Below, piece after piece: positions 30,844 to 42,819 of a stretch of DNA of 64,000 nt; positions within the stretch are counted from its first letter, which is position 1; every line of letters begins with the position of its first letter. Source of the stretch: Lepiota brunneoincarnata (taxonomy: Eukaryota > Basidiomycota > Agaricomycetes > Agaricales > Agaricaceae). The notes beneath the pieces are model-generated. The model saw nothing but the letters and a program-made list of their open reading frames with translations. It did no database searches and had not been told where the DNA came from. The stretch lies in the NCBI GenBank assembly GCA_023014365.1, contig JAEBUN010000015.1:868001-932000 (forward strand). Direction: 5' to 3'. A program made the translations under genes and the position numbers.

Positions 30844-33224
30844 TGTGCGTCGCTGGGGATTGTCTCTACCGAATAGGACCTTTTAGAAGACTGAGGAGTT
30901 GGTTGAAGCTTTCTGTACTACCTTTATATGTTTTCAAGAGGGTACAGGCGGAAAAAAGGGGACATAGTTCGATATTACCTCGCTGAAATGGTTCTTCTCT
31001 GAGGCTAAAAGTCGAAGTCGCGGACTCCACCTGCAGGTGTTGCAAGTCTCGGCTTGTCTTGTCGGCCTTGGTGAGCAGTGTGGGTATGTAGCCTAGGTGT
31101 CTTTTTTTGGTATGTTATCGTTTGAACATGTGCAGTATTCCAAACAAACTCCGAGCCTAAAATATCTTTTTCGGCGCCTGGAGTTTTACAGCAGAAATTG
31201 CTAAGAATAAAACACGGCATCGGGGCGACGCCCACTGAGGCAACTAGGTGTCCTCCAGGAGTGTCCTTGCAACTGTTCCCTATTGAATGTGTCGAGCTCG
31301 TTTCAGCGACCTCCCTGGATGATCGTTTCTCTGTGCCGTGCCCGTTTGCTTGGTATGATATATATTCTCTCAATTAAACTGTAGGGGATCATCCATCTGG
31401 AGAAATTTCGGTGCACACAAAAATCATTTGACAGAAGAGGGAGTAGAGCGTAAGCGATGGTTGTGGAGTCGCTGTGGAGCAAGGGGTTCAACCATCTCTT
31501 CGAAAAAACCCGTGACATTCCGATAATTTATTCGTTGAGCGAAGCGATTGGTTTTGGAAAAACTGACTGGTACGCATCAGTTTGCGGAAAGGTATCTAGC
31601 AGTCCTATTTAACGTGACCTTATGGTTGTGTGAAAGATGTATGGTGTTTCGCAAGGGTTGTATTTTTACTGGGCTGCAGGCCATCAACTTTGTGACTTGA
31701 GTGAATGTATAATAGGCTGGATCCTCTTGTGGGTCGGGGAATGTTCTGGGATAGAATTTCCTTGGTAGGGAGGACTGCTGAGGAACGTGAAACCTCAGTT
31801 GTTGTTTTTTTTTAGAGAAGGGACCGAACATACCAGAACAACATATATTCGCCCGAGATAACGCAAAGCAGCAGGATGAACCGAAAGCCCGTACGCCAGT
31901 GAGTCGACAAAATCCTTAATAAACAAAAAAGAAGAAAGCCTATGAGCGCGACTGGTGAAACGATTGCACGGATCCTGATTGATAATCCGCCACAAGGGCT
32001 CAAGAAGATAGGGAAAGAGGGTATAGACCGTGTACGAGTGCCGGGTGGGTCCTTCCGCATTGTGCGTCATGATTTCCTTGCCTCGGGCTAAGTGCACTTT
32101 TCTTTTTAGCAGAGAGAGGCATGGCCAAAAAACATAAAAGCTTTCCGAGTCAGAGTCGGGGATGTCCGAGGCGTGGGTATGCCCTATGTCAGCGGAACCT
32201 GAGCCCCATTACTGACTTCCAAAGCATCTTCCCTTCACTTTGCCAGAGGGGGGGGATAAAGCGCAGTTGGAGTTGGCCAAGACGTGCTCCCCCAGTTCAC
32301 CGATCAAACGCATTTAGCCGAAAACTCGACGTGTTCCGAATCTCGGGTCGAATCCAATAGTGCACTCTGGACTTCGTGCGCGATCGGGGGGGCAACGAGG
32401 CGTTTTTGGAGAATGTAAGCAAGGAACTGACGAGACGGGTCCACCGAAAACTACCGGAAAGGAGAAAGGAGGGACAGAATCAAGGTTTAGTTGCTCTGAG
32501 AGTAAATTAATAGCTTGGTCATGAAGGTGGTAGGGGACTACAAGCACACAGAATTGCTGGTATATGGATAACATTAGATGAACATCGCCCCAGAAGTCTT
32601 TCGGTATCATGTAGCCGTTCTGGTGTGATCGGGTTTGTATGGGTTGGTCATCTTTCGGGTGAGCCGTACTACGGATCTCTGAGAGAGGATATCCTGACAA
32701 ACATCTGTCCAAAATGTTTTTGACTCTTTGATCGGAACGGCACATTCAGTCTGACATCGCAGGGTAACTGTCAGATTACCATTGGTAATACCTTACAGCC
32801 CACCCACATAACCAATGGCAATTCTTGCGACGGCCGTTGATTCTCTGGACCGCGGCTTTAATGGCATGCCGCGTGTTCTGGAATTCTCAGATTCGACACC
32901 TGTGACATCCCCTGTCCAATCCTACACCTTTCCCAGTTGAGTTTGTAAGTCAAGGTGGTCTTATTGGTCTGATATTGAACGCTTGGCTAGGCCTGGCTGG
33001 AGCACACCGGCCGTCTGATGGGTTGATATACTATCGCTGCGCTCGTATGACACAAAAGACCCGAGGATTTGGGGCCGATAAGAGCGCTGTTAATCAATAT
33101 TCTGACGAAGAATCTCCCCCTGAGTCCCTGACTCGTCCCGAGATCCCGATTATCAAGCCATTGTGGATTCTCTTGTCCCATCTCTTTATGATGATAGAAA
33201 TCCATACAACATACCATTTACCTC
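30844..33224. other. Intergenic region, GH7 promoter side; no convincing gene
   Basis: This 2.4-kb stretch lies upstream of GH7 and of 7-TM copy 2. Frames of up to 143 codons (minus strand, 32314-32745) show no domain. The GH7 promoter must lie in the first part; no carbon-source or cellulase-regulator site could be supported by eye. Confidence 0.5.
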
Positions 33225-34430
33225 ATGTCTGCCCCCATCCTCAACGCAGATACCTATCTCAACCATCTTCCTCCCACACAGGCAGCGCAGTACGAGGTTG
33301 CTAGAGACTTGCACCTTGCTGTTCTTGGGGTAGGATAAAGTTCATGTTATGATTTGAAATTACTCGAGCTCATTCATTAACACCAAGGCTACGATCTGGG
33401 ATATTCCTGCTCTACATCCCGGAAGATATTCGCATCGTGAGGCAAGGGGTCAGTTTTGTAACCGCAAGCTTTGTATTTTCCAGGTAAATGAGGAGTTTTT
33501 TTTTTTTGTCTGTTCGACTGCCACCACATCTGAACTTGGATCTGTTGCAGAATATTTTCCCTCACCTATGTTCTTCTCACTGTCCTGGAGAAAGGTCTGT
33601 CCCCCCTACGCCTTTCGAATCAACTCGAAAAAGCTCCTGGTTCTAATCGAACTGAACAGTTCGGCCGATAAAAGACTGCGAAGCTCTCGAATTGAGCAAC
33701 GGCTGCGTTTGTGTCCTTGCTATGGCGTGTTCTTCGTTCCTGTTCCTACGCCGGGTCCAAGCAGTTTACGTTGGAAATCGTTACGTCTATTGGTGCTTTA
33801 CTTTTTTGTGGCTGGCTGCTTGTGGACTGGTAGTAACGGTCCCCTTCGGAGCCCATGCCTCTCATATCCCAGGAACCTGACCATTGCATTGTATCCGAAG
33901 TCAAGTCCTACGTATCGCTTAGTGCCGTCATGCCCACCATCTTTGACACTCTTGTATTCCTGGCGATCTCGTGGAAGGTGGCATCGGCTCATAATGCTCA
34001 GGGGGAAAGGATTTGCTGGAGAGCAATCCTGTCGGGACGGGACTTGCCTCGACTATCTCGGGCACTATTACAGGGGGGGCAAGAGTATTATATGCAAGTA
34101 GTCCCTTTCCTTGTCCGCCTTCCCCCCTACTTCCTCTGACAGTTACTTCCTTTCTCTAACAGGATCACGATCGGATTTAACATTCTTGTAGCGATTTTTC
34201 TCTACGCCCCAGCCATTCCTACGATATACAAAGCCATGTTCGCGGTCGTCTCAGTCCCCTTGACAGCGTCAATGGCATCCCGTGTGTTCCGAAATCTCAA
34301 GAAGCTCGATTTGACGCTTCTGGACACAATTGCGATATCTGCTCCCACCTTTGCTCATTTCGAGGGGTTGAGCCAGAAATCTTCAACGGATAGGACAATG
34401 TTGCCAGGAAGTCCAGGGTCACAGGTCTGA
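33225..34430 (+). CDS. Agaricomycete-specific seven-transmembrane protein (copy 2), two +1 frame jumps
   Basis: This is a paralogue of the gene at 22656-23964 with the same exon plan. It starts MSAPILNADTYLNHLPPTQAAQYEVARDLHLAVLG, then IPEDIRIVRQGVSFVTASFVFSR, DCEALELSNGCVCVLAMACSSFLFLRRVQAVYVGNRY, GLVVTVPFGAHASHI, SYVSLSAVMPTIFDTLVFLAISWKV, LPRLSRALLQGGQEYYM and ITIGFNILVAIFLYAPAIPTIYKAMF. One intron (34094-34162) has a GC donor (AT|GCAAGT). Against copy 1 the frame is +1 shifted at 33403-33408 (in TIWDI-LLYIPED) and again at 33878, where ACC-TGA-C puts a stop inside a loop and skipping the T restores DHCIVSEVKSYVSL. It is either a young pseudogene, a sequence error or recoded; copy 1 is intact. 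Confidence 0.75.
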
Positions 34431-34669
34431 GATTTATAAATATGGGTGTGTACTCTAGGAGCAGAACACTCTTTACTCACGGAGTACTCAGTACTGTAAT
34501 ATTAATACTATACGTAATTCCTTGCATTTAACCTTGCATTATGGCTAGATTACGTAATAATGATGTTATCTTGGAGATCGCCGGGTTAACAAATCAAGGT
34601 GTCTAAGGGCGTCATCTCTCTCGTAGCAGCGATCTGCTCGCATCCTTATCACCCCTCTTCACAGATTCC

Positions 34670-35254
34670 ATGTCCTGGCAAGGTCTATCAGTGGAATCAC
34701 ACCTCAAAGTCAAATATTTGGGCTGACTGCTAAACCACACAGAATACGTCGACACCAACCTCGTTGGCTCCGGCAAGATTACTAGAGCCGCCATTCTCGG
34801 CCTAGCGGGAGGTATTTGGGCAGCTACTGCAGATTACAAGGTGCGCTTTTTTTTAAAAAAAAAAAAATCACAAGGTTCTGTCGTGCGATTGGCTTTCGAA
34901 ATCTTCGGTTTTATAGCCTACGCCCAAGGAGCAGGGCGACCTCGTGGAAGGCTTTAAAGACCTGGGGCAGTTCCCGGCCAAGGGTATTCACATCAGAGGG
35001 CAAAAGTTCTTTTGTATCCAGGCGACAGAACGTAGTGTCTATGGAAAGAAGCAGGCATGTTTCTTCAAAAAAGTTGTGGATTCTCCTTTTTTTTTCGCTG
35101 ATAAAAATTCGCAACTCTCTAGGCGGATGGGATCATTTTAGTAAAGACGAAGCAAGCGATTTTGGTTGCCGAGTACGATGCGCCATTGCAGGCCGGCGAG
35201 GCGACACCTGTCGTCGAGAGCCTCGCTGACTATCTAATCGGCCTTGGATATTAA
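34670..35254 (+). CDS. pfy1: Profilin
   Basis: This is the actin-monomer and poly-proline binding protein of the cytosol. Four exons (34670-34682, 34743-34840, 34917-35054, 35123-35254) join to exactly 127 codons including the stop, giving 126 residues. It starts [25 protein letters not shown] and ends with the helix [14 protein letters not shown]. The first Trp/Tyr and the last Tyr form the family's poly-Pro site. The third intron starts with GC (CAG|GCATGT), a non-canonical but functional class. Reading through it instead would insert six residues into a conserved loop. The gene is intact. A decayed copy follows in tandem. Confidence 0.95.
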
Positions 35255-35734
35255 ACGAGTCGGTTCGTTTTTTCTTTTTTTTTTTGGGAAGCTCTGGATA
35301 TATATCTAATTGCGTAGTTCTCTCATGTTAAGATCGCGATGTAGACTGCCAGCGTGTGTACAATGAATGTATAATTGACTGTCGTTGGAATTGAAAGTGC
35401 AGGGCTCCTGGGCTTTGGTGCTCACGTGACGGGGGATTTGACGTCATCTCCCGTACAATATACCAGGTCTCTGGCTGCCACAACCTTAGTAGGTGCGCTC
35501 ACATTTACTGCATCATAAAAATTGGGATACACGGTGGTGGGTTGGAACGTGACAAGTGTAAAAAAAAATTGAGAACAGCTGAGAGCAATCATTGAATATT
35601 CATGAACTACTACACGACACGTCAGTTGGAATACCACCTGGAAGATCATTTTCTGTAAAGTAGATAGAACCCCCCCTCAATCAGGGGTATTATCTGGGAG
35701 GTCGCCTAGTTACTGCAACCACATCACATCTTAC

Positions 35735-36240
35735 CATGTCTTTTCGCAAATCATATCCTGGCAAGGTATATCAGTGGTAATCACAGCGCCAAACCTCGCT
35801 GGTTGTTTACCACAGGATGCGTTGGCTCCAACAATCTCCTTGGCTCCGGGAAGGTTTGCCAGAGCATCTTTTGCAGGTTTATAATGTGCCTTCCGAACCA
35901 AGGCACTATGTGTGCTGGTTTTTGAAATAATTGAATCTGAGGATCAAAAGGCGATCGTGGATGGCTTGGGCAACATAGATGCGGTCAAGTCCCAAGGTAT
36001 TCACGTCAGGGGTCGGATTGGATCACATAATAAAACATGCATGTCTTCAAGAGCTGTGGGTTTGCAATCCTTTTTTTTTTCCCACAAGGTTCGCACTCTC
36101 TAGGGCGATGGGAACCGATCTTGGTTGCCGAATACGATGCAGTACATGCAGCCCGAACAGGCGGGGCTTCCCGTCGATCTCCTCGTCTACAAGTTCGTTT
36201 TGGGGGAAACTCTGGAGATATATCTAGTCGTATTATTCTC
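35735..36240 (+). pseudogene. Decayed tandem copy of profilin
   Basis: The sequence aligns along the whole profilin gene: the start context and first intron (CCTGGCAAG|GTATATCAGTGG), the KGIHIRG block (AAGGTATTCACGTCAGGGG), the third intron with its long T run, ATCTTGGTTGCCGA and the 3' UTR (CTCTGGAGATATATCTAGT, GACTGCCAGCGTGTACAATG). Several internal deletions, substitutions and stops destroy the reading frame, for example in the second exon. The duplicated unit is about 0.7 kb and includes upstream and downstream flanks, so it arose by local DNA duplication rather than retroposition: the introns are kept. Confidence 0.9.
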
Positions 36241-36339
36241 ACATTAAGATCGCAATACGGACTGCCAGCGTGTACAATGATGTACGATTAATTGTCGTTG
36301 GAAGGGAGAAAGTCTTTTGTTATCTCTCCATCGTTCACG

Positions 36340-39296
36340 TCATAGGACCCTCACAAAGTTGTTGTTGCAAAACAAACACCGTTGCACCGCTTCAAGTAGC
36401 TCTTCAACAACCCACCCGCGAGCCGGAAGTGGCAGCCAGTTCGCTTGTTCTGGCGATGATCGTGAGGAGAGCGGCAGAAAAGCCTTTCGGCTACACCCTA
36501 TACACGTGCGCGTGTGGACTGTTGATAGGATGAACGTAGTAATTGAACATCGGGCTGTGATCCAGGAACTTGAGTGAGGTCTTCGAGGATCAAGAAACGC
36601 ACGACTTACTCCAAGTATGCCCATTGGTGCACACAGCAGTTGTTATATCCTGCAACGGTATTATGATGCCGCAGGCGGGGCAGTGTTCATCCACCGGATG
36701 AGACTCGGACGCCGCAACAGGTATGGTTGATTGGACGAGGGCAAACAAAGCCTGTGCTTCAGCTGAGAGATCGAGTGGCGAACCAGGTAGGAGAGACTGT
36801 ATAACCGCCCTTGAAACAAAGGTAACGTCATTCGCTAGCCAAAATCCAAGGCCTTAGTATATCTTCCATGCAGCAGGAGGGAGTAAACCCACGTTGCAGC
36901 ACGCTAGCAGCTGCTCGCAAATGTCTGATAATCGTACGCAGTGATCTGCGTGAGATCGTATTCAACAAGCCTTGTGCGACTAAACCACAATCGCGTCGCT
37001 TCTCCTCCGTATTCGACAGTCCCTGTCTCACGCGCTCAGCAGATTTCGAGTGTTCTATGGTTATGCACTCACCCATGTGAAATCGGCCAAGGAGAGTCGC
37101 ATACGCAACGATACAAGAGCATCATATCCGAAAAGATGCCGGGACAAACTCTTCCTGAACTTTCTCCTGACCTCTGCCGAGAGCGGAGCAGTGCAAGGGA
37201 AAACATTGATCGATAGTGAATGATCCTCAGGCTGAATCTGAAGAACTTGCAAGATACGAGGGTGTAGCTGGTTGAGTTTCGACTCGTCTCTTAGATGGAA
37301 CAGGTACGGTCGGAGTAGATCCAAAGGACCATGTCCTGAGGCTGACAGGCATAAACCACTGGTAGCGCTTATAGATGAGTGTGCTTACCGGCATTTACTG
37401 AAGTTAGGAGGAGGGCAAGGCGCTTCAATAGGAGGTCATCTACATCCCCTTCGTCTTCCCACAACTGAGCGACGATCAGCGTGCTATTATGCTTGGCTTC
37501 ATGTCTGTAGCTGAAGTCTGACGGACGTGCTACTCTAGGCCAGGGTCAATAATGGACGTCAAGGTCGGGCTCCCAACTTACTCCTGTGCCCAAATCATAG
37601 TGGACGAGCTATCAAACATCGTAGCACCAGTGATGCGATTGGCGTCCATGACATCAGCATCTCCGTTATTGGTCTTCACAAATATTGACCTGGCAACTTT
37701 GGAAAGCTGCTGAGAGGTCATGCTGGTCTCTGACCAAGATGGATCAGTGGAGAAGTCATGAACGACATGGAAGGAGCCATCAAAGAGCGTGACAATGAGG
37801 ACATCTTTGTTGGGAACATAGTTAAGACCGGTCATAGGGGTCAGCGCTGACGACGATCTGTGAATCCTCTGGGTCCTTCAGGTTAAGCGACCTAAGTCCA
37901 CACCAGCCAGGAGCCTGGGATTGCGCAGACCAGAACCACAGCTTCCCAGGTTTACTAAAAACAAGCACAGGCTAAAATCCCCGGTTTTTTTTTAGAAAAA
38001 TACCAGGCCACGAAATGTCTTCTCAGGACTCACGTTATGTGCAGGAGGCAAGATCCAACACATTGAGCCTATGCTTGCCTTATCCGCCTCATAAAACAAT
38101 CCGAGGTCCTGGGTCGCGGTCTCGATTGAGTATTCTAAACAAAACAGCGAAGAGTCCGCCTCCTGGACGAGGGCCTGCGTTATCCGTACCAGACCCACAG
38201 ACCCTGTTGCTGTTCCATATGCCAGAGTACCGGACACTGGGAAAAATATGGGACCTAAGATGAAATTGGGAGAAGCTCCGACCCACCTGTCCCTGGCTCA
38301 ACACAAGTCCAAGCAGAAAACGCCAAGTTGGTAATCCATTGGTCGCCGAGCGATATATCATGAACAAGCTCGAGTGAATCTGGAGAATATCTTGGACGAC
38401 ATTGAGCAAGACGTCGGTAAAAAGTACAACATCCTGGCCAACCTTAGAATAAGAAGACCTCCTGCACGGTTTCCACATAGCAGTAAGGAACCATTGTGAC
38501 CAAGTACCGGTGTGGTCCTAAAATCGGCCGCGGGGGTCCAACAGATGCCTTGATTTGATGAAGACGGTTGAGTCTAGACATAGCTAGAGAACATACAGAC
38601 GGTCTGAGCTTTCAACACCCGTGCCAGATGGTCTCCTTCGAGGGATGATATTTGGAACTTTTCGATTAGGTAGGGAGTGACATCGAAAACCCTGACCCAT
38701 TCTCCCTTGAGAGGATTCCGGGTCGCTGTCCAAAGTGCGAGGTCCATGTTTGAGCTCAGCGTTGCAACAATGCACCTACCACCACAAACCTTGAGCTTAC
38801 AAACTGATAATTCACGGATCAATCCTTACCCTGAATTACTTGATAAATTGGAAGGAGACATAGCGACAGCCCACAGCGTCAGATCCATGGAACCTAGGGA
38901 AACTGCACCCCAGTCTACGCTTCAAGAATGTGAGGAAAGCATCGAATATACAGGTAAGTACATGCCTTGAGAATGCTCCGGCCATTTAAAGGCTTCACCC
39001 GAGTCAAACTGGACTATTGTCCTAAACCACCCGACCGCCCGCTGTTCTGTCCCAATCTTGTCCGGCAACCCCTTGATGGCAGAGGACTTGTCATGAGTTA
39101 TGCCGTAGTCGGGGGTCTAGTTCACGAGGTATGGTTCTGAGGCCACTCGCAAGAGCAATGATCATACCATGATATATGCGACATTTTTTGTGATAAAACA
39201 CAGTTGGCCTTCAGCAGACCATTGCAGGCACGTAGAAGATGGGTGAGAAGTGACTGTCGGGAACTTGAGGGTCGTGTGAATCGGCAATGTGGCCAT
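36340..39296 (-). CDS. TFIIIC delta/90-kDa-type subunit (RNA polymerase III factor)
   Basis: TFIIIC binds tRNA-gene internal promoters. The N-terminal part reads as a WD-like propeller: MATLPIHTTLKFP, SSTCLQWSAEGQLCFITKNVAYIM, then GGRCIVATLSSNMDLALWTATRNPLKGEWVRVFDVT, AYGTATGSVGLVRITQAL and MTGLNYVPNKDVLIVTLFDGSFHVVHDFSTDPSW. The C-terminus is the TFIIIC zinc finger: CPACGIIIPLQDITTAVCTNGHT, an intron, then ARCSITTFILSTVHTRTCIGCSRKAFLPL. Exons between 36900 and 38500 are weakly conserved and their edges are approximate. It lies 223 bp downstream of the P450 gene on the same strand. The family call rests mostly on the zinc finger and the DGSFHV segment. Confidence 0.75.
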
Positions 39297-39519
39297 TTGT
39301 GTTGCGACAGCACGTATACGAGATTGCAGATAGCAGAACGTACAAGATTGGGCTCTACCAGTCACATGATCCTATTTTATTTATATCGGAGATTCGGAGC
39401 CTGCCTTTCTCGGTCCAGCCAACTTGAACTATCAAAAACCCTTGCTGTCTGGGTCTCGATCCACAGTGGAGGTCGCCATGCTCAAGTCGAGTTTGGAATT
39501 ATGGCCCGAGGTTCGCGAT

Positions 39520-41590
39520 TCACTGTAGCAATTCAGAGCTTCTAATCAACTTGGCAGCCTTTTCCGAACGAGGCCGAATTACGGCTTCGAAGGGCAGCGG
39601 GTAGCTGCCAGTTGGCGCTCATCAGCTGAAGAAATATGTCAAGAGCAGGGACAATACGCACGACAGCAGGCCTCCAGTACAATCAGCTTGTATGTCTACC
39701 GGCTTGCCGTCCTTGTTAAGCGCAGGTGTAATGTCAAAGACAGCCAGGACAGATGCAATGGTGATGAATAAAGAGTTATCACTCATGTATCTTCCAGGAC
39801 AAATCCGACGCCCAAATCCAAATGTAGCGACCGATGGATCAGGTATTTCCGGGCCCCCTACATCCTTTAAGTATCGTTCGGGTATGTAATTCATGGGGTC
39901 CTCGAATACTTCTGGATCATGGAGAATTGACCTGGAGCCGGATTTCGGGGATTCGTCTAGGGAAGGCAATTTCAGGACGTACCAAGAATTCCCTATCACT
40001 ATTGTTCCCCTAGGGATGAAATATCCATCATATTCGTCGTCTTCACTAGTGGAATGAGGAAGTGCTACAAAAAAACAGGTGTCAGGATCTTCGATAGTGT
40101 CATGAGGAATTTTCGTAGTACCCAACGGTAAAACGAGCTGCCAGCGGTTGGATTCCTTCACCATTGCATTGATATAGGGAAGGGATGCGCGATCATTGAA
40201 TTCCGGCAGACGGTCCTTACCAACAACTTCGTCCAGCTCCGCCTGGGCCTTTCTTTGAACCTCGGGGTATAAGCACATTGCCAAAAAGAAGGAATGGAGA
40301 GTCGAGATGGTCTGTGATGAACGATGTTCATGAAATCCGGGGTTATATACACTAACAAACTAAATCTCACAGTATCGGCTCCCGCTGGAACAAAAACTTC
40401 AGTCTAGGAACAACCGGGAAAAATCCGGCAGCTCCCACCTACGTACGCGACCGCTGCCACATCTCTTGCAATGACTTCCTCTTCTACTCGACGCGGATCA
40501 CCCTCGTCTGGTAAACCATTTAGTAAAGTTGCGGCCATGCTTGGTGTCGCAGCCCCCTCGCTCTAAAGCAGTTTGTCAAGTTTTACGCCAGGCTCTTAGT
40601 CCCAATACCATACCAGCTTCTCTTTAACGAACTCGAAGGGCTTCGTATACACCATTTGATTCAGATCTTCAGACAACTTGGCTTTCCTCTTCCACCCAGC
40701 GCCCGGGAACCAACTTGGTACGTATTTCAGAACCGGAATTGTATCAACCAGGTATCTCCCAGGTACGCTCGCCTCGGCAAAGTCTCTCAAGACTTCCTGA
40801 GCACGATAAATATAGGGGTCATTCGTCCGTTGCACGGGTATTCCATAGGACACGTCCATGATTATTGCAGCAAATAGACTACAGAGATCTCATCAGGTTT
40901 ATAGTCAAGTCAAGTGTGTAAATTTCCTGGCATACTGGTGTGCATGATGCAAAAACTCCTGGGGAGACTCGAGCAGTCGGCACAAAAATGTCCGGGCTTC
41001 CCTGGTCTGGATATCCCCGTATTTGTGTATCTGATTTGCGTTAAAATGTTGGTGAAAGGCACGGCGATGACGGCGCCACCAGTTCCCATAAGGGATCATT
41101 GCGATTACATAGCCCCAACCCATTCTAAAGTATGTACAACGTATGAGTTGCTGCATAATAGAATAGAATCCAGTTACTCAACAATTCGACTAGCATAGGG
41201 AAGCGGGGGCGATCGGAGTAGATGCTTGACCGCTTTTCGAAGAGGTCCGTAGTTCTGCGAAGGGACCCGAGGACAAGGAATGGCTGACCCAGGGCTTCGA
41301 AATAGACCATATCACCTAGCGTTATGATGTAGTTGGCGATATTCATTACTACATCTTCTGCGGGAAAACCACATACCATATTTCTTAAACCACTTATCGT
41401 AACCTAGCCAAGCTTTCTCCGCGGGCATTTCCAACAAACTCCCTATAATAGGATATCCTTTAGGTCCGGGTGGGTAAGGTAAATTTACCCTCCGTCCGCC
41501 GTAGCGACCATAGTAAAGGCACCAGAGAAGAGCCATGCCCACCGAGAGATAAAGATATGGTTGAGAGTCTGATCCTAAAGCCATTGTCAT
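39520..41590 (-). CDS. Cytochrome P450 monooxygenase
   Basis: This is an ER-anchored haem-thiolate enzyme. ATG at 41590 gives MTMALGSDSQPYLYLSVGMALLWCLYY (membrane anchor) and the hinge LPYPPGPKGYPIIGS. Landmarks are GWGYVIAMIPYGNWWRRHRRAFHQHF (C-helix WxxxR), the I-helix AGADTT, K-helix KESNRW (E-x-x-R), the LPHSTSEDDEYDGYFIPRGT segment and the haem loop FGFGRRICPGR. It ends SYPLPFEAVIRPRSEKAAKLIRSSELLQ. About ten introns of 50-70 nt are needed and every join keeps the frame, so it is intact. The sequence style matches basidiomycete clans related to CYP620/CYP5144-like enzymes; the substrate is unknown. Confidence 0.93.
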
Positions 41591-42819
41591 AGTGGGGGAG
41601 AGTTGCTGAACTCGCCGAGGAAGACAAATCGTGTTCCCCTGTTTGTTATATGAGGCACCCAGAATTGGTACCAATGCTCTGATTATGGGGCCTATGATGC
41701 AAGCAAATGCCCGGCCGTCCTTCCGATATACCTGCGGGGGAAAAAGACGGCTTTCGTGCAGCTCTGGATTATGTACTACAAAACCATGTGACGCGAGAAA
41801 CTCATACAATACGTTTAAATATAGCCATCGCCATCGAGCTGATCGCCACCTCTCCAGCGCAAGAGCACCACTGCTTGATAAGAATCAGATTCAATTCCCG
41901 TCCTTTTTGTTTCAATAAACAGTTATAATAGTAGATGAGAATCAGGGTCGAAAAGGCGGTACAAATTTGCTTAAGCCATTTGTTATTGCTACGAAATTCT
42001 GTGCAGATGCAAAGGGAAGCGTAGGTCACAACACGCGGGCGCATGTGATCGAAGGAAGCAATCGCTTCTATGAGAGACGAACTTCCCTTTTTTTCCTTCG
42101 ACAGGGTCTACGAAAGCAGTTGGGTGCGGACGCAGTGAGGACATTCGCCCCGGCGTAGGCTTATAACCATCCACTTCTGCCCGTCTAGTAGGCAACCCGT
42201 CTCTGCTACAGCGCGACAAGTTCTTGTCAAGACCTACTCTAGCCCCTTATGAGAATATTGCGCACTCCCACGCTCATCTTCATCTCCTTTGCCCCTTTCA
42301 GCTCTCACCCAAGGCGTAGCAGTTGGCTTGCATCTTTAAGACTTCCACAGGAGAAAAAATGTATTCACTCCGTCGTTTATTGATAACGTTTGATAATTAG
42401 CCAGAACATGTATTCCAAGCGAAAGAGTACTCATGCAACGAAGTGCCGGTGAGCGACTCTCACATCAAGTACTACGACCACCGTCTGTCTATCAGCAAGT
42501 CGTGATTCCCAGCAGATACCTATCGATCTCGGGAACAGAGTGAGAAGATTTTGGGCACATGCAGTATTTTCCGCCGGCATTGCGGGAGGCGCTTCAATTA
42601 GACCGACGTAGAGTTTCTTGAGCTTGCTCCTTGATGGGAAACTGACAGGGGGCAGTCCTTGTTTGCTTCATCGCCCATTCTGATCACAACTGAGTTACTC
42701 AGCTCGAATTGTGAACTTCGCGGAAGCGACTGGTCGCGGGACAGCTCGGTTAGAAAGGCCCCAAATGAGCGCGGAGGGGGATAAGATTCCCGGGTGCAGC
42801 GTGCGAAATGCAATCGAAA
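41591..42819. other. Intergenic region upstream of the P450 gene
   Basis: This 1.2-kb stretch holds the P450 promoter and the left flank of the inverted repeat. Short frames are present but none has a recognised motif. Confidence 0.5.

Noticed and set aside
41130..41200. Frame mismatch in the P450 gene before GWGYVIAMIPYG
   Set aside because: Using the donor GTTGAG four bases upstream of the first choice restores the frame (MLVELMGWGYV).
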